From CAUPWF01 sp964367905 (lineage in GTDB: Bacteria; Bacillota; Clostridia; Lachnospirales; Lachnospiraceae), in assembly GCA_964367905.1 (NCBI GenBank), contig CAYIZP010000008.1, positions 1 to 64,000 of the forward strand: 64,000 nucleotides of DNA, given 5' to 3'. The notes under the pieces are model-generated. The model was not told the DNA's origin. It made no database searches and worked only from the letters and a program-made list of their open reading frames with translations. Positions 37,759 to 45,698 of the stretch are shown here, piece after piece. Each line of letters begins with the position of its first letter. Positions within the stretch are counted from its first letter, which is position 1. Made by a program: the position numbers and the translations under genes.

Positions 37759-38397
37759 ATGAGAATAGCATTAATCAATGAGAATAGTCAAGCAGGAAAA
37801 AATAGCATTATAGAAGCTGCACTTAAAAAAGTGGTGGAACCAATGGGACATGTAGTGGATAATTATGGGATGTATGGAGTTGAAGGCGAAAGAGAGTTGA
37901 CATACGTTCAAGTTGGAATTCTCTCATCGATATTGATTTCGAGTGGTGCGGCAGATTATGTGGTTACAGGGTGTGGTACGGGGCAAGGCGCAATGATTGC
38001 GTGTAATAGCATGCCAAATGTACTTTGTGGACATGTTGCAAATCCAAGTGATGGCTACTTGTTTGCACAGGTAAATGATGGAAATTGCGTTGCGATGCCA
38101 TTTGCTCAGGGATTTGGCTGGGGAGGAGAATTAAATCTAGAATATACATTTGAAAAATTATTTGGCTTTGGTAGTGGAAACGGTTATCCGAAAGAACGAG
38201 TAATTCCAGAGCAAAGAAATAAGAAAATACTAGATGGTGTGAGAATGCAAACAATTAAGGACATCAGAACATGCTTAGAGCTGATTGATAAAGAGTTGGT
38301 TAGAAGTATTGTTACGGATAGTAAGTTCGAAGAACTGTTTTTCGCAAATTGTAAGGATAAAGAGATCGAGGAATGTATCAAGAAGATAAGAGTGTAA
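37759..38397 (+). CDS. RpiB/LacAB-family isomerase, probable DhuI-type uronate isomerase
   Basis: The 212-residue protein belongs to the RpiB/LacA/LacB sugar-isomerase family (VVTGCGTGQGAMIACN motif with the catalytic Cys region; GHVANPSDGYLFAQVNDGN). It is longer than ordinary RpiB (about 150) and close in length to streptococcal DhuI, the RpiB-family ketol-isomerase that converts 4-deoxy-L-threo-5-hexosulose-uronate to 3-deoxy-D-glycero-2,5-hexodiulosonate. Immediate coupling to kdgF supports that role. The reductase for the next step (KduD/DhuD) is not in the window. Start at ATG 37759 behind GGGGGAG. A ribose-5-phosphate isomerase role is the main alternative. Confidence 0.75.
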   Translation: MRIALINENSQAGKNSIIEAALKKVVEPMGHVVDNYGMYGVEGERELTYVQVGILSSILISSGAADYVVTGCGTGQGAMIACNSMPNVLCGHVANPSDGYLFAQVNDGNCVAMPFAQGFGWGGELNLEYTFEKLFGFGSGNGYPKERVIPEQRNKKILDGVRMQTIKDIRTCLELIDKELVRSIVTDSKFEELFFANCKDKEIEECIKKIRV

Positions 38398-38403
38398 TAA
38401 AAG

Positions 38404-38450
38404 AGGGACAGGGGAGTTATGAGCATAGCTCGTAAGCCCATGTCCCCTTG
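38404..38450 (-). terminator. Bidirectional terminator between the uronate operon and the DUF4832-like gene
   Basis: A long imperfect stem (AGGGACA...TGTCCCCT outside, GAGTTATGAGC with GCTCGTAAGC inside) separates convergent genes. The T tract (CTTTTATT) is on the minus-strand side, so it best terminates the minus-strand gene. Confidence 0.65.
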
Positions 38451-38451
38451 A

Positions 38452-39771
38452 TTAATGTAGTTTGAATACATTGATTCCATCTTCAAATCCCACATCATTT
38501 GCTAATTCAACAAAGTAGTCCGAGTGATTGTCTTCGGGGTACTTTGTTATTTTTATACCCAGAGCCAAGTCTGTGGTTTCATGGTAGTTTGCAAATGGTA
38601 TTCGGAAGTTGAGTGTTGTGGATTGACCGTTGTTTATCTGGTAGAGTAAAGTGCTGGTGATTTCTTCTGTTGCAATTTCTTTGCCATCTTGCATCAAGAC
38701 GCCATAAATCTTGTATTTAGCAGAGAGTGTACTATAGCCTATATTCTGTATCTTCAAGGTAAAGTCTACATACTTATCCCATGAGTTCGCAGGGGCTAAG
38801 GTAGAGGTAATCTGTTGAACGGAGAGCTGGTAACCAAGCTTTTGTTCAATGTAATCACTGGCATTCATGCCTTCTATCTCAGTTTCTTCCCATTGGGATA
38901 TGATGTCCATATTGTATTTGCAGTTGAGATAGGTCATATGTAGTTGTGAAAATTCGGTATCAGCATAGGCGGCTTCAGTCTTTCCACTAGTTGTTGGCAT
39001 TTCCCCACCATTGATATATGTAGTAAGAGTTTCTTGCATCCAGTTTAGTTCAGCAATACGGTCATAGTTTGCATCGTCATAGGTACCCATATCATCGAAG
39101 GTGGATAGAAGGGCATCGTTGTATAGCCCTAAACGGTCTACAAGGATACCAGCCTCCCATGCCTCGCGAATGAAGCGTGGACGCCGAACGGAGACGAGTA
39201 TAGTTTCTTCTAGATGTTGTTCCCAGTGTTTGAGGACAAATTGTCTGATTTCAGTGGAATGCACTTCATCTGTTACCAAGTAATCACCAGAATGCCATTC
39301 GCCCCAATCGCCGAGAAGTCCAGCCTGAACCACCATGATGATGTCTTTGTATTCATTTAATACATCAGAAATCTGTCCAATATGCTCGGAGATTAGTTCT
39401 GTATCAGAGGGTTCGTGTACGCCCGCGTGGAAACCATAGGCAGCACGAAAGACAACGCCGAGACCATTCTCTTTGGCAGCGGCTAAAACGGTACGAAGCT
39501 CTTCAATCTTTTCTTCTCCGATTGAAGTGGAAGCGTATTGCTCGATATCATATGCTATTAGAACGACACGTACCTCCTCACGAATAGAGGGGATACGAGA
39601 GACTTCGCTAGAATCAATCTGAATATAATACCCTTTGTCAGGATTGTCGAGTACACGATTGTCAAAACTATATTTATATACCTGGCGTTGGGTTTTTCCC
39701 ATCACAAAAAACACGGTGATTCCACCGAGAACTACGAGTATCAATCCGATTAACCATATCATTTTCTTCAA
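38452..39771 (-). CDS. DUF4874/DUF4832-like membrane-anchored protein, TIM-barrel type
   Basis: The 439-residue protein begins with a single hydrophobic helix (about residues 4-24, MIWLIGLILVVLGGITVFFVMG) that serves as an uncleaved anchor or signal. The body resembles the DUF4874 (N-terminal, NPDKGYYIQ; GVVFRAAYGFH) plus DUF4832 (GLLGDWGEWHSGDY; RRPRFIREAW; RLGLYNDALL) pair seen in extracellular glycan-related proteins, and it ends in a beta-sandwich. The acidic and His residues in GEWHSG are candidate active-site residues by analogy with glycosidase barrels. Function is unknown. It is convergent with the uronate operon and may still take part in glycan handling outside the cell. Confidence 0.65.
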   Translation of the reverse strand: MKKMIWLIGLILVVLGGITVFFVMGKTQRQVYKYSFDNRVLDNPDKGYYIQIDSSEVSRIPSIREEVRVVLIAYDIEQYASTSIGEEKIEELRTVLAAAKENGLGVVFRAAYGFHAGVHEPSDTELISEHIGQISDVLNEYKDIIMVVQAGLLGDWGEWHSGDYLVTDEVHSTEIRQFVLKHWEQHLEETILVSVRRPRFIREAWEAGILVDRLGLYNDALLSTFDDMGTYDDANYDRIAELNWMQETLTTYINGGEMPTTSGKTEAAYADTEFSQLHMTYLNCKYNMDIISQWEETEIEGMNASDYIEQKLGYQLSVQQITSTLAPANSWDKYVDFTLKIQNIGYSTLSAKYKIYGVLMQDGKEIATEEITSTLLYQINNGQSTTLNFRIPFANYHETTDLALGIKITKYPEDNHSDYFVELANDVGFEDGINVFKLH

Positions 39772-39811
39772 AACTTCTCCTTTGAATTAAAATACTAAAT
39801 TTATATGATGT

Positions 39812-40354
39812 TTACCATCGTAGGATTTCATTTACTTCTTTTCGTGGTGTTGCCTTCGGTGTTTCATTTGGATAGCCTAAGGTGATGAGTGCGGCAACGG
39901 TCTCATTTTCAGGTAGATTGATTGCATCTGCAATGGTATCAGCATCGATTACACCCATAATACAGGTGCCAATTCCTTGGGCATGAGCTGCGAGACAGAA
40001 TGTCTGGCATGCGATACCTGCATCGAATATCTCCCAATCTCCATGCTTGCTAGTTGCGAAGTCACTGCCCTCGCCGAAGCGTCCGCTTTGACCATTGACA
40101 AAGCTTAGAACAACCGCGTTTTTAGCATGACATAATACTTTCATATTGTAGGTGAATCCGTTGACACCATTGTCACAGATTTTTTTAATTACTTCAGGGT
40201 CTTGAATCATGGTGTAGCGTGCAACTTGAGTATTCGCCCATGATGGTGCATAGCGTGCAACCTCAATGATTGCCTCCATATCTTCCTTTGAAACAAATTC
40301 ATCCTTGTATCTTCTTACACTCTTTCGTCCTTTTATTAATTCCATTGCTTCCAT
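39812..40354 (-). CDS. Nitroreductase-family FMN flavoprotein
   Basis: This 180-residue protein carries the nitroreductase signature GRKSVRRYKD at residues 10-19 (FMN phosphate binding) and the PSWANTQ segment (about 57-63), followed by the TLGYPNE C-terminal motif. These proteins use NAD(P)H and FMN to reduce nitro groups, quinones or other acceptors. The physiological substrate is not predictable. The ribosome site GGAGGAA is 6 bases from ATG. It lies between two unrelated minus-strand genes with a gap of about 40 bases on each side. Confidence 0.85.
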   Translation of the reverse strand: MEAMELIKGRKSVRRYKDEFVSKEDMEAIIEVARYAPSWANTQVARYTMIQDPEVIKKICDNGVNGFTYNMKVLCHAKNAVVLSFVNGQSGRFGEGSDFATSKHGDWEIFDAGIACQTFCLAAHAQGIGTCIMGVIDADTIADAINLPENETVAALITLGYPNETPKATPRKEVNEILRW

Positions 40355-40396
40355 AGTGATTCCTCCATTTTCATTATTCTTTTCTTATCATTAATA

Positions 40397-41257
40397 TTAC
40401 TTACTACTCCAGCGACCTGATGCCCCACAAGGTAAGATCAACCCATTGCTTGTAACGGGTAGCCCGATCTCGTCGGATGTTACTGTTCCATTGTACTTCT
40501 TTAGTTCTGTTGCCAACATGTAGGTTAGAACGGATGCAGATAGCCCAGTGGTATACGAGTTGATCAGGAAGAAGAGCGGGTCATCCGATAGAATTTGTGT
40601 ACATAGTTTCAGGAATGGATGTATGGAATCTTCTATCTTCCAGATCTCGCCTTTTGGACCACGACCATAGGATGGTGGATCCATGATGATGGCATCATAG
40701 GTATTGCCACGCCGAATCTCGCGCTCTACAAATTTCACACAGTCGTCTACTAACCAACGAATTGGACTCTCTGATAACCCAGAAGAGGCTGCGTTTTCCT
40801 TTGCCCATCCAACCATGCCCTTTGAGGCATCTACATGAGTGACATTTGCACCAGCTGCAGCAGCAGCCAAGGTTGCACCGCCAGTATAGGCGAATAAGTT
40901 TAAAACTTTGATCGGGCGATTGGCTGACTTGATCTTTTCGCTAAACCAATCCCAATTGGTGGCTTGCTCTGGGAAAAGCCCAGTATGCTTGAAATTAAAA
41001 GGTTTCAGATTAAATGTAAGAGTTCTATAGTGAATCTGCCACTGTTCAGGTAAGTCGAAGAACTCCCACTCTCCACCGCCTTTTGCACTTCTGTGGTAGT
41101 GTGCATTTGGACGCTTCCATTTTCCATGTCCTCTCGGAGTATCCCAGATGACTTGTGGATCGGGTCTCATGAGATAGTAATCTCCCCAACGTTCTAATTT
41201 TTCACCGTTTGATGTATCGATTACTTCATAATCCTTCCATCTGTCTGCTATCCACAT
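40397..41257 (-). CDS. Class I SAM-dependent methyltransferase, RlmI-like (RNA cytosine-C5 type)
   Basis: The 286-residue protein has a Rossmann methyltransferase core: motif I NLFAYTGGATLAAAAAGA (about residues 119-136), an acidic ribose-binding Asp in HVDASKG, and a DPPSYGRG active-site motif. The last is typical of the COG1092/RlmI-like group that methylates 23S rRNA cytosines. The PUA domain of full-length RlmI is absent, so it matches the shorter firmicute version. The target is inferred. Its start faces the array-containing intergenic region. Confidence 0.8.
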   Translation of the reverse strand: MWIADRWKDYEVIDTSNGEKLERWGDYYLMRPDPQVIWDTPRGHGKWKRPNAHYHRSAKGGGEWEFFDLPEQWQIHYRTLTFNLKPFNFKHTGLFPEQATNWDWFSEKIKSANRPIKVLNLFAYTGGATLAAAAAGANVTHVDASKGMVGWAKENAASSGLSESPIRWLVDDCVKFVEREIRRGNTYDAIIMDPPSYGRGPKGEIWKIEDSIHPFLKLCTQILSDDPLFFLINSYTTGLSASVLTYMLATELKKYNGTVTSDEIGLPVTSNGLILPCGASGRWSSK

Positions 41258-41898
41258 ATATGTTTCCTCGTCTTTCTACGTTATATTCATGTTTTATCAT
41301 TGTTATTATGTTGCTTTTCAAATGTAACATTATTATAACAAATTGTGATAGAAATGGCTATCACTTGTTTACCAAATACGAAAACAGTGGTAAAATGAGT
41401 GTGATAGATTGCTTTTTCGGGGGAACAAAATATGTTCTATCCATTTCAACATAAAAGATGAACTACTTAGAAATTTAAGTGCTACAAAATGGAAATTATC
41501 TTGTTTAAGAGGTCATTACAGATAAAATTATTTGAGAGAGCTCTACTTATATGTATGTTTAGGCGATTTTCAGGTTGAATATAATGTAATTACATATAAG
41601 CCTATATCAAATTCAATGATTTATCTGTATTTTGCAGCAAACTATCTCGAAAAAAGATTCTGAATACATATAAGAAGTTGCTTGTTATCATTTCTTATAT
41701 GTAAATCAAGGGATACGAATCCATTTCATGGACAGAATTACAGATAAGTTGGTTAAGATTTTCGATATTTATATGTAAAGCGAAATACATTTCTTTTTCA
41801 CAAGTACTTAAGTAAGTGATATTGTTTGAGGAAGGTAACATAAATAAAGTATATGAAAAAAAGAATAAGAAAAAAATAATAAGAAAGAAGGTTTTGAT
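41258..41898. other. 640-bp divergent intergenic region containing periodic array A
   Basis: This AT-rich region lies between the methyltransferase (minus strand) and yedF (plus strand). Its core, 41517-41777, is a periodic array listed separately. An 81-codon open frame starting at 41209 overlaps the methyltransferase and has no ribosome site, so I regard it as chance. A short palindrome (TACTTAAGTA) lies near 41806-41815. A possible yedF promoter is TTGTTT at 41822-41827 with TAAAGT at 41845-41850 (17-bp spacer), which is weak. Confidence 0.6.
41517..41777. repeat. Array A: four inverted nonamer pairs with a 74-bp period
   Basis: Left arms (TACAGATAA or TACATATAA) start at 41517, 41591, 41665 and 41739. 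Right arms (TTATATGTA or TTATCTGTA) start at 41547, 41621, 41695 and 41769. Every left-to-right distance is exactly 30 bp and every unit repeats at exactly 74 bp, leaving a 21-bp inner spacer and a 35-bp outer spacer whose sequences are largely unrelated. Three of four left arms are followed by G. Arms within a unit differ from perfect complementarity by at most one base. I know of no named element with this layout. Confidence 0.92.
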
Positions 41899-42510
41899 AT
41901 GATAATCGTAGATGCTAGAGGTGAAAATTGTCCGATGCCAGTCATTCGTACAAAGAAGATAATGGAAGATGAAGCGCTAAAGGGAGATGTTGAGGTAATT
42001 GTAGATAATCTGATTGCATCACAGAATGTGAAGAAGTTTGCCAAGAGTCAAGGATGTGAGATAGAGGAGCAGGTGGTGAGTGAAAGGGAGTATCGTATTG
42101 TGATTCAACGTGAAGCGGGCGAGAATCAGCTCGACCATGCGAAGGATGAGCAGGAATCCAATGAGCAGATTCAAGCTGGGACGATTCTTGTGATTTCATC
42201 GGAATATATGGGGAATGGCAACGATACGCTTGGGAAGACGTTGATGAAAGGTTTTGTTTATGCATTGACTCAACAGGCGAGTTTTCCAGAGAAGATATTG
42301 CTCTATAATGGAGGAGCGAAACTAGTAGTAGAGGGTGCGGATACATTGGAGGATCTTACTTATCTACAGTCTGAAGGTGTAGGGATTTTGACTTGTGGAG
42401 CTTGTTTGAATTTCTATGAATTGGCCGAACAGGTGAGAGTTGGTGAAATTACGAACATGTACGTAATCGTAGAGGAAATGACGAAGGCGAAGAAAATCAT
42501 AAAGCCATAG
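41899..42510 (+). CDS. yedF: YedF selenium/sulfur metabolism protein (TusA-like plus DsrE-like)
   Basis: The 203-residue protein has an N-terminal TusA-like domain (about 1-75) with the sulfur-carrier motif CPMP at Cys11, and a C-terminal DsrE/F-like domain (about 95-200) with GILTCGACLNFYEL, whose cysteines could accept sulfur or selenium. YedF proteins are linked genomically with selD and are thought to carry or deliver reduced selenium or sulfur, though the biochemistry is unsettled. It is the first gene of a yedF-selD-aminotransferase-DUF3343 operon. The start has AAGAAGG upstream. Confidence 0.9.
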   Translation: MIIVDARGENCPMPVIRTKKIMEDEALKGDVEVIVDNLIASQNVKKFAKSQGCEIEEQVVSEREYRIVIQREAGENQLDHAKDEQESNEQIQAGTILVISSEYMGNGNDTLGKTLMKGFVYALTQQASFPEKILLYNGGAKLVVEGADTLEDLTYLQSEGVGILTCGACLNFYELAEQVRVGEITNMYVIVEEMTKAKKIIKP

Positions 42511-42564
42511 GAAATGGTAAAGTTGTATAAAATCATAAAGCCATAGAAAATCATAAAACTGCAG
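42489..42564 (+). repeat. Short direct repeats at the yedF 3' end
   Basis: An 18-bp word (AAAATCATAAAGCCATAG) occurs at 42493-42510, overlapping the yedF stop, and again at 42529-42546. A partial third copy (AAAATCATAAAACTGCAG) follows at 42547-42564. The repeat probably arose by slippage or local duplication of the gene end. Confidence 0.8.
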
Positions 42565-42587
42565 TTTGGCGGGAGGAGTAGAAGAGA

Positions 42588-43643
42588 ATGTCAACAGAGA
42601 TAAAATTAACACAGATGTCAAAAACATGCGGATGTGCCGCGAAGATTGGACCAGGAACATTGGCAAATGTTCTGGGGCAGTTGCCTAAATTTGAGGAGGA
42701 GAGGTTGCTAGTAGGGATCGAAACATCGGATGATGCAGCAGTCTATAAAATCAATGACGAAACGGCATTGATCCAGACACTAGATTTCTTCACACCGATT
42801 GCGGATGACCCATATCGGTTTGGTCAAATTGCAGCATCGAACTCTCTCAGCGATGTGTATGCGATGGGGGGAGAGCCTAAGGTGGCATTGAATATCGTAG
42901 CATTTCCAAATAGTTTGGACACGGCAATCTTAGGAGAAATCCTAAAAGGGGGAGCGGATAAAGTTCGTGAGGCTGGAGCGGTGCTTGTGGGGGGGCATTC
43001 GATTCAGGATGATGAGCCGAAATACGGACTGAGTGTGTCGGGATTTGCCCATCCAGATAAGATATGGAAGAACCATGGAAGTTTAGAGGGAGATGTCCTT
43101 ATCTTGACGAAGCAGATTGGAAATGGTGTTGTGAACACAGCCATTAAGGTGGATATGGCTTCCGAAGAAGCAATCGAAGAGGCGCAAATCATCATGGCAG
43201 AATTGAATAAGAAGGCGAAGGAAGTATTCGAGAACTTCCCTGTTTCAGCATGTACAGATATCACAGGATTTGGCTTGCTGGGACATGCAATCGAGATGGC
43301 CACAGCCAGTGAAGTTACATTGGAAATCAATGCAGATGCAGTGCCATATATCGAGGAGGCAATCGAACTGGCGAAGCAAGGTTTAGTGCCAGTCGGTGCA
43401 TATAAGAACCGTGAATTTGGGCAAGAACACATCAACTATGGTGAGGTGGAAGAGTGCTATCAAGATTTGTTGCACGACCCACAGACATCGGGAGGACTGC
43501 TATGCAGTGTGCCAGCGCAATATGCAGAGCAAATTATGCAAGCATTTGAAGAAAAGGAAATGGTCTCAAAGGTTGCAATCATAGGTAAGGTAATAAAGAA
43601 ACAAGAAAAATCAATTCTATTAACCACGGATTGTAGCAGATAG
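42588..43643 (+). CDS. selD: Selenide, water dikinase (selenophosphate synthetase), Cys form
   Basis: The 351-residue enzyme makes selenophosphate from selenide and ATP, the selenium donor for selenocysteine, selenouridine and the selenium cofactor of some molybdenum hydroxylases. The N-terminal active site reads KTCGCAAKIGPG with catalytic Cys14 (encoded TGC, not a UGA selenocysteine), Cys16 and Lys19. The ATP/Mg-binding Asp-rich segments (GIETSDDAAVY; DFFTPIADDPYRFG; VGGHSIQDDEPKYG) and the C-terminal HDPQTSGGLL motif are intact. It is preceded by a strong GGGAGGAG site. No selenoprotein gene is visible nearby. Confidence 0.95.
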   Translation: MSTEIKLTQMSKTCGCAAKIGPGTLANVLGQLPKFEEERLLVGIETSDDAAVYKINDETALIQTLDFFTPIADDPYRFGQIAASNSLSDVYAMGGEPKVALNIVAFPNSLDTAILGEILKGGADKVREAGAVLVGGHSIQDDEPKYGLSVSGFAHPDKIWKNHGSLEGDVLILTKQIGNGVVNTAIKVDMASEEAIEEAQIIMAELNKKAKEVFENFPVSACTDITGFGLLGHAIEMATASEVTLEINADAVPYIEEAIELAKQGLVPVGAYKNREFGQEHINYGEVEECYQDLLHDPQTSGGLLCSVPAQYAEQIMQAFEEKEMVSKVAIIGKVIKKQEKSILLTTDCSR

Positions 43644-43655
43644 AAAGGTTGGAAC

Positions 43656-44801
43656 ATGATTTACTTAGATAATGCGGCAACGACGCTGATCAAACCACCG
43701 AGTGTGGGTGAGGCGATGGTAGATGCACTGATGACGAATGGAAATGCGGGGCGTGGCGCAAGTCCACAATCCTTAAGTGCCGCGAGAACGATATACGAAA
43801 CCAGAGAACGCTTAGCCAGACTCTTTGGCATCTCTAGCCCTTCTCGGATTGCATTTACATCCAATGCTACAGAGAGCCTCAACATTGCAATCCATGGAAT
43901 CATCGAAGAGGGAGATCATGTGATTGTGACACAGACAGCTCATAATTCTGTTCTTCGCCCCTTGTATTATCTAGAGGAGACGAAAAAGATTGAGTTAAGT
44001 ATTGTGTCGGTAGATTCCAGAGGTGTTGTCTCCGCAGAGGAGATCGAGAAGTCTATTAAAAAATCCACAAAGGTAATTATTGGGACACATGCGAGTAATG
44101 TTACAGGGAATATTATGCCAATCCATGAGATGGGAGCTATAGCAAGAGAGCATGATCTTATATTTGTGGTAGACGCAGCACAAACAGCAGGAACGATTCC
44201 CATTGATGTGAATGCGATGAATATCGACATCCTTTGCTTCACAGGACATAAGGGGCTCTTGGGACCACAGGGAACAGGTGGGATCTATGTGAGAGAGGGT
44301 GTTGCAATCAAAGAATGGAAGAGTGGTGGCAGTGGAACCAACTCTTATAGCAAGAAACAGCCTCAACAGATGCCAGAATTATTAGAGGCAGGAACCTTAA
44401 ATGGCCATGGAATCGCAGGATTAAATGCCGCACTGAAATATATAGAAGAGGTTGGTGTCGATGAAATTCACAGAAGAGAATCTGAACTAATTTGGAGGTT
44501 CTACCGAGGCGTTCAGGGAATAGAGAATCTTAGAATCTATGGGGAATTTGTAGAAGAAAAGCCACGATGTCCAATTCTTTCCCTCAATATAGAGGGGTAT
44601 GAATCTGCAGAAGTCAGCGATGCATTATTGGGTGAATATGATATCGTAACAAGGGCTGGTGCACACTGCGCTCCCCTCATGCATGTGGCTCTAGGAACAG
44701 AGGAACAGGGTTGTGTGCGGTTCAGTACTTCTTATTTTACAACGGAAGAAGAGATAGATAGAGCGATACAAGCCATTGCAGAGCTAGCAAGTGAGAACTA
44801 G
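43656..44801 (+). CDS. Class V aminotransferase, cysteine desulfurase / selenocysteine lyase type
   Basis: The 381-residue PLP enzyme carries the SufS/Csd-like N-terminus (YLDNAATTLIKPPSV), the PLP aspartate region (VVDAAQTAG), the PLP lysine in FTGHKGLLGP and a catalytic cysteine in RAGAHCAPLMH. It would release sulfur or selenium from (seleno)cysteine as an enzyme-bound persulfide. Between selD and a Se/S-carrier-like protein, it most probably supplies selenium for selenophosphate or a selenium cofactor. It starts 12 bases after selD. Confidence 0.88.
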   Translation: MIYLDNAATTLIKPPSVGEAMVDALMTNGNAGRGASPQSLSAARTIYETRERLARLFGISSPSRIAFTSNATESLNIAIHGIIEEGDHVIVTQTAHNSVLRPLYYLEETKKIELSIVSVDSRGVVSAEEIEKSIKKSTKVIIGTHASNVTGNIMPIHEMGAIAREHDLIFVVDAAQTAGTIPIDVNAMNIDILCFTGHKGLLGPQGTGGIYVREGVAIKEWKSGGSGTNSYSKKQPQQMPELLEAGTLNGHGIAGLNAALKYIEEVGVDEIHRRESELIWRFYRGVQGIENLRIYGEFVEEKPRCPILSLNIEGYESAEVSDALLGEYDIVTRAGAHCAPLMHVALGTEEQGCVRFSTSYFTTEEEIDRAIQAIAELASEN

Positions 44802-44875
44802 CGAGCGAGAGAATTAGAGAGTCAAAAGTGTCAAGAATATCAAGAGATAGAGAAGATATAAAGGATAGTGAATAA

Positions 44876-45112
44876 ATGAGAAAAAAAGAAATGAAACTCC
44901 TAGTAGCATTTGATACCACTACAGAAGCCATGGAGATGGAAGCGAGATGCAAATCACAAGGAATTGCTGGAAGATTGATTCCTACACCGCAGAGTATCAC
45001 GGCAGGATGTGGATTGACATGGTGCAGTGGATTGGAGTGCAGGGGGCAGATAGAAAAGCTATTGAGGGAATTTGTAGGTGGTAAAATAGGGATTTATGAA
45101 CAAATGATGTGA
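44876..45112 (+). CDS. DUF3343 / Se-S carrier-like small protein
   Basis: The 78-residue protein matches the small DUF3343 (putative Se/S carrier) family: an N-terminal LLVAFDTTTEAMEME segment, PTPQSITAGCGL in the middle and a Cys-rich WCSGLECRG end. The cysteines could carry a persulfide or selenide. It closes the yedF-selD-aminotransferase set, an association known from clostridial genomes. A second ATG five codons in is a possible start. Confidence 0.8.
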   Translation: MRKKEMKLLVAFDTTTEAMEMEARCKSQGIAGRLIPTPQSITAGCGLTWCSGLECRGQIEKLLREFVGGKIGIYEQMM

Positions 45113-45169
45113 GTTTTCACATTGTGAAGGCACTTGCAACACTTGAGTTTGTAGGAGGGCGAAAAATCA

Positions 45170-45634
45170 ATGTATAAGAATGATAGTGATTTGTTTTTTT
45201 GTTGTAGTTTGATAGAATTTATCGGAAGAGAATGTAAGTTGAAGAGAGTAGATGTTGTCAAGAAACTAGGAGAAGAATGCATTCGAAGAATTTATGAGAA
45301 TGCGGACATTCTTCATTGTGAACCAATAGAGAAGACAGCGGATGTTTATATAAATATGTTTGATATCGGGCAAGGGGATTACGACAATGTAAGTCTTTGC
45401 AAGTATGAAGTGCCAGATTATTGGGCGATTGGAGAGGTCTATGCAAGGGTGATAGAGGACAATGTAGTTATACCTGACTCGTTATCAAAACCAGAGGTGG
45501 ATGAGGTGATTAAGGTTATATTCGATGTGTATTCATCGTTTATTAGTGACAGTATATCAAATTACAATTCAGGCTTTTTTTATCAATCAAGGGAATACAT
45601 CTCAGTGTGTTACCAATCGGGCGAGGTGATTTGA
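45170..45634 (+). CDS. Hypothetical protein, 154 residues (clostridial family of unknown function)
   Basis: A good start is given by GGAGGGCG. The sequence (LFFCCSLIEFIGRE, IYENADILHCEPIEKTADVYI, VPDYWAIGEVYARVIED, SDSISNYNSGFFYQSREYI) resembles a hypothetical family I have seen repeatedly in Lachnospiraceae, but I know no function for it. It is predicted soluble, alpha-helical and acidic, with no catalytic motif that I can identify. It sits between the selenium module and the GIY-YIG gene, inside the segment bounded by arrays A and B. Confidence 0.6.
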   Translation: MYKNDSDLFFCCSLIEFIGRECKLKRVDVVKKLGEECIRRIYENADILHCEPIEKTADVYINMFDIGQGDYDNVSLCKYEVPDYWAIGEVYARVIEDNVVIPDSLSKPEVDEVIKVIFDVYSSFISDSISNYNSGFFYQSREYISVCYQSGEVI

Positions 45635-45698
45635 ACGACTTGCTAATTCAGTACTTAAGAAATTATATATGTACATATATGTAAGTAAGGAGAAAAAT

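Noticed and set aside
41209..41454. 81-codon open frame on the plus strand
   Set aside because: It overlaps the methyltransferase 5' end antisense, has no ribosome binding site and a biased, low-information composition.
42588..43643. Selenocysteine in SelD
   Set aside because: The catalytic codon is TGC, so the enzyme is the cysteine form.
45662..45684. Palindromic TATATGTACATATA as a ninth array unit
   Set aside because: The arms abut directly without the 21-bp spacer, and the position is not in 74-bp register with array B.
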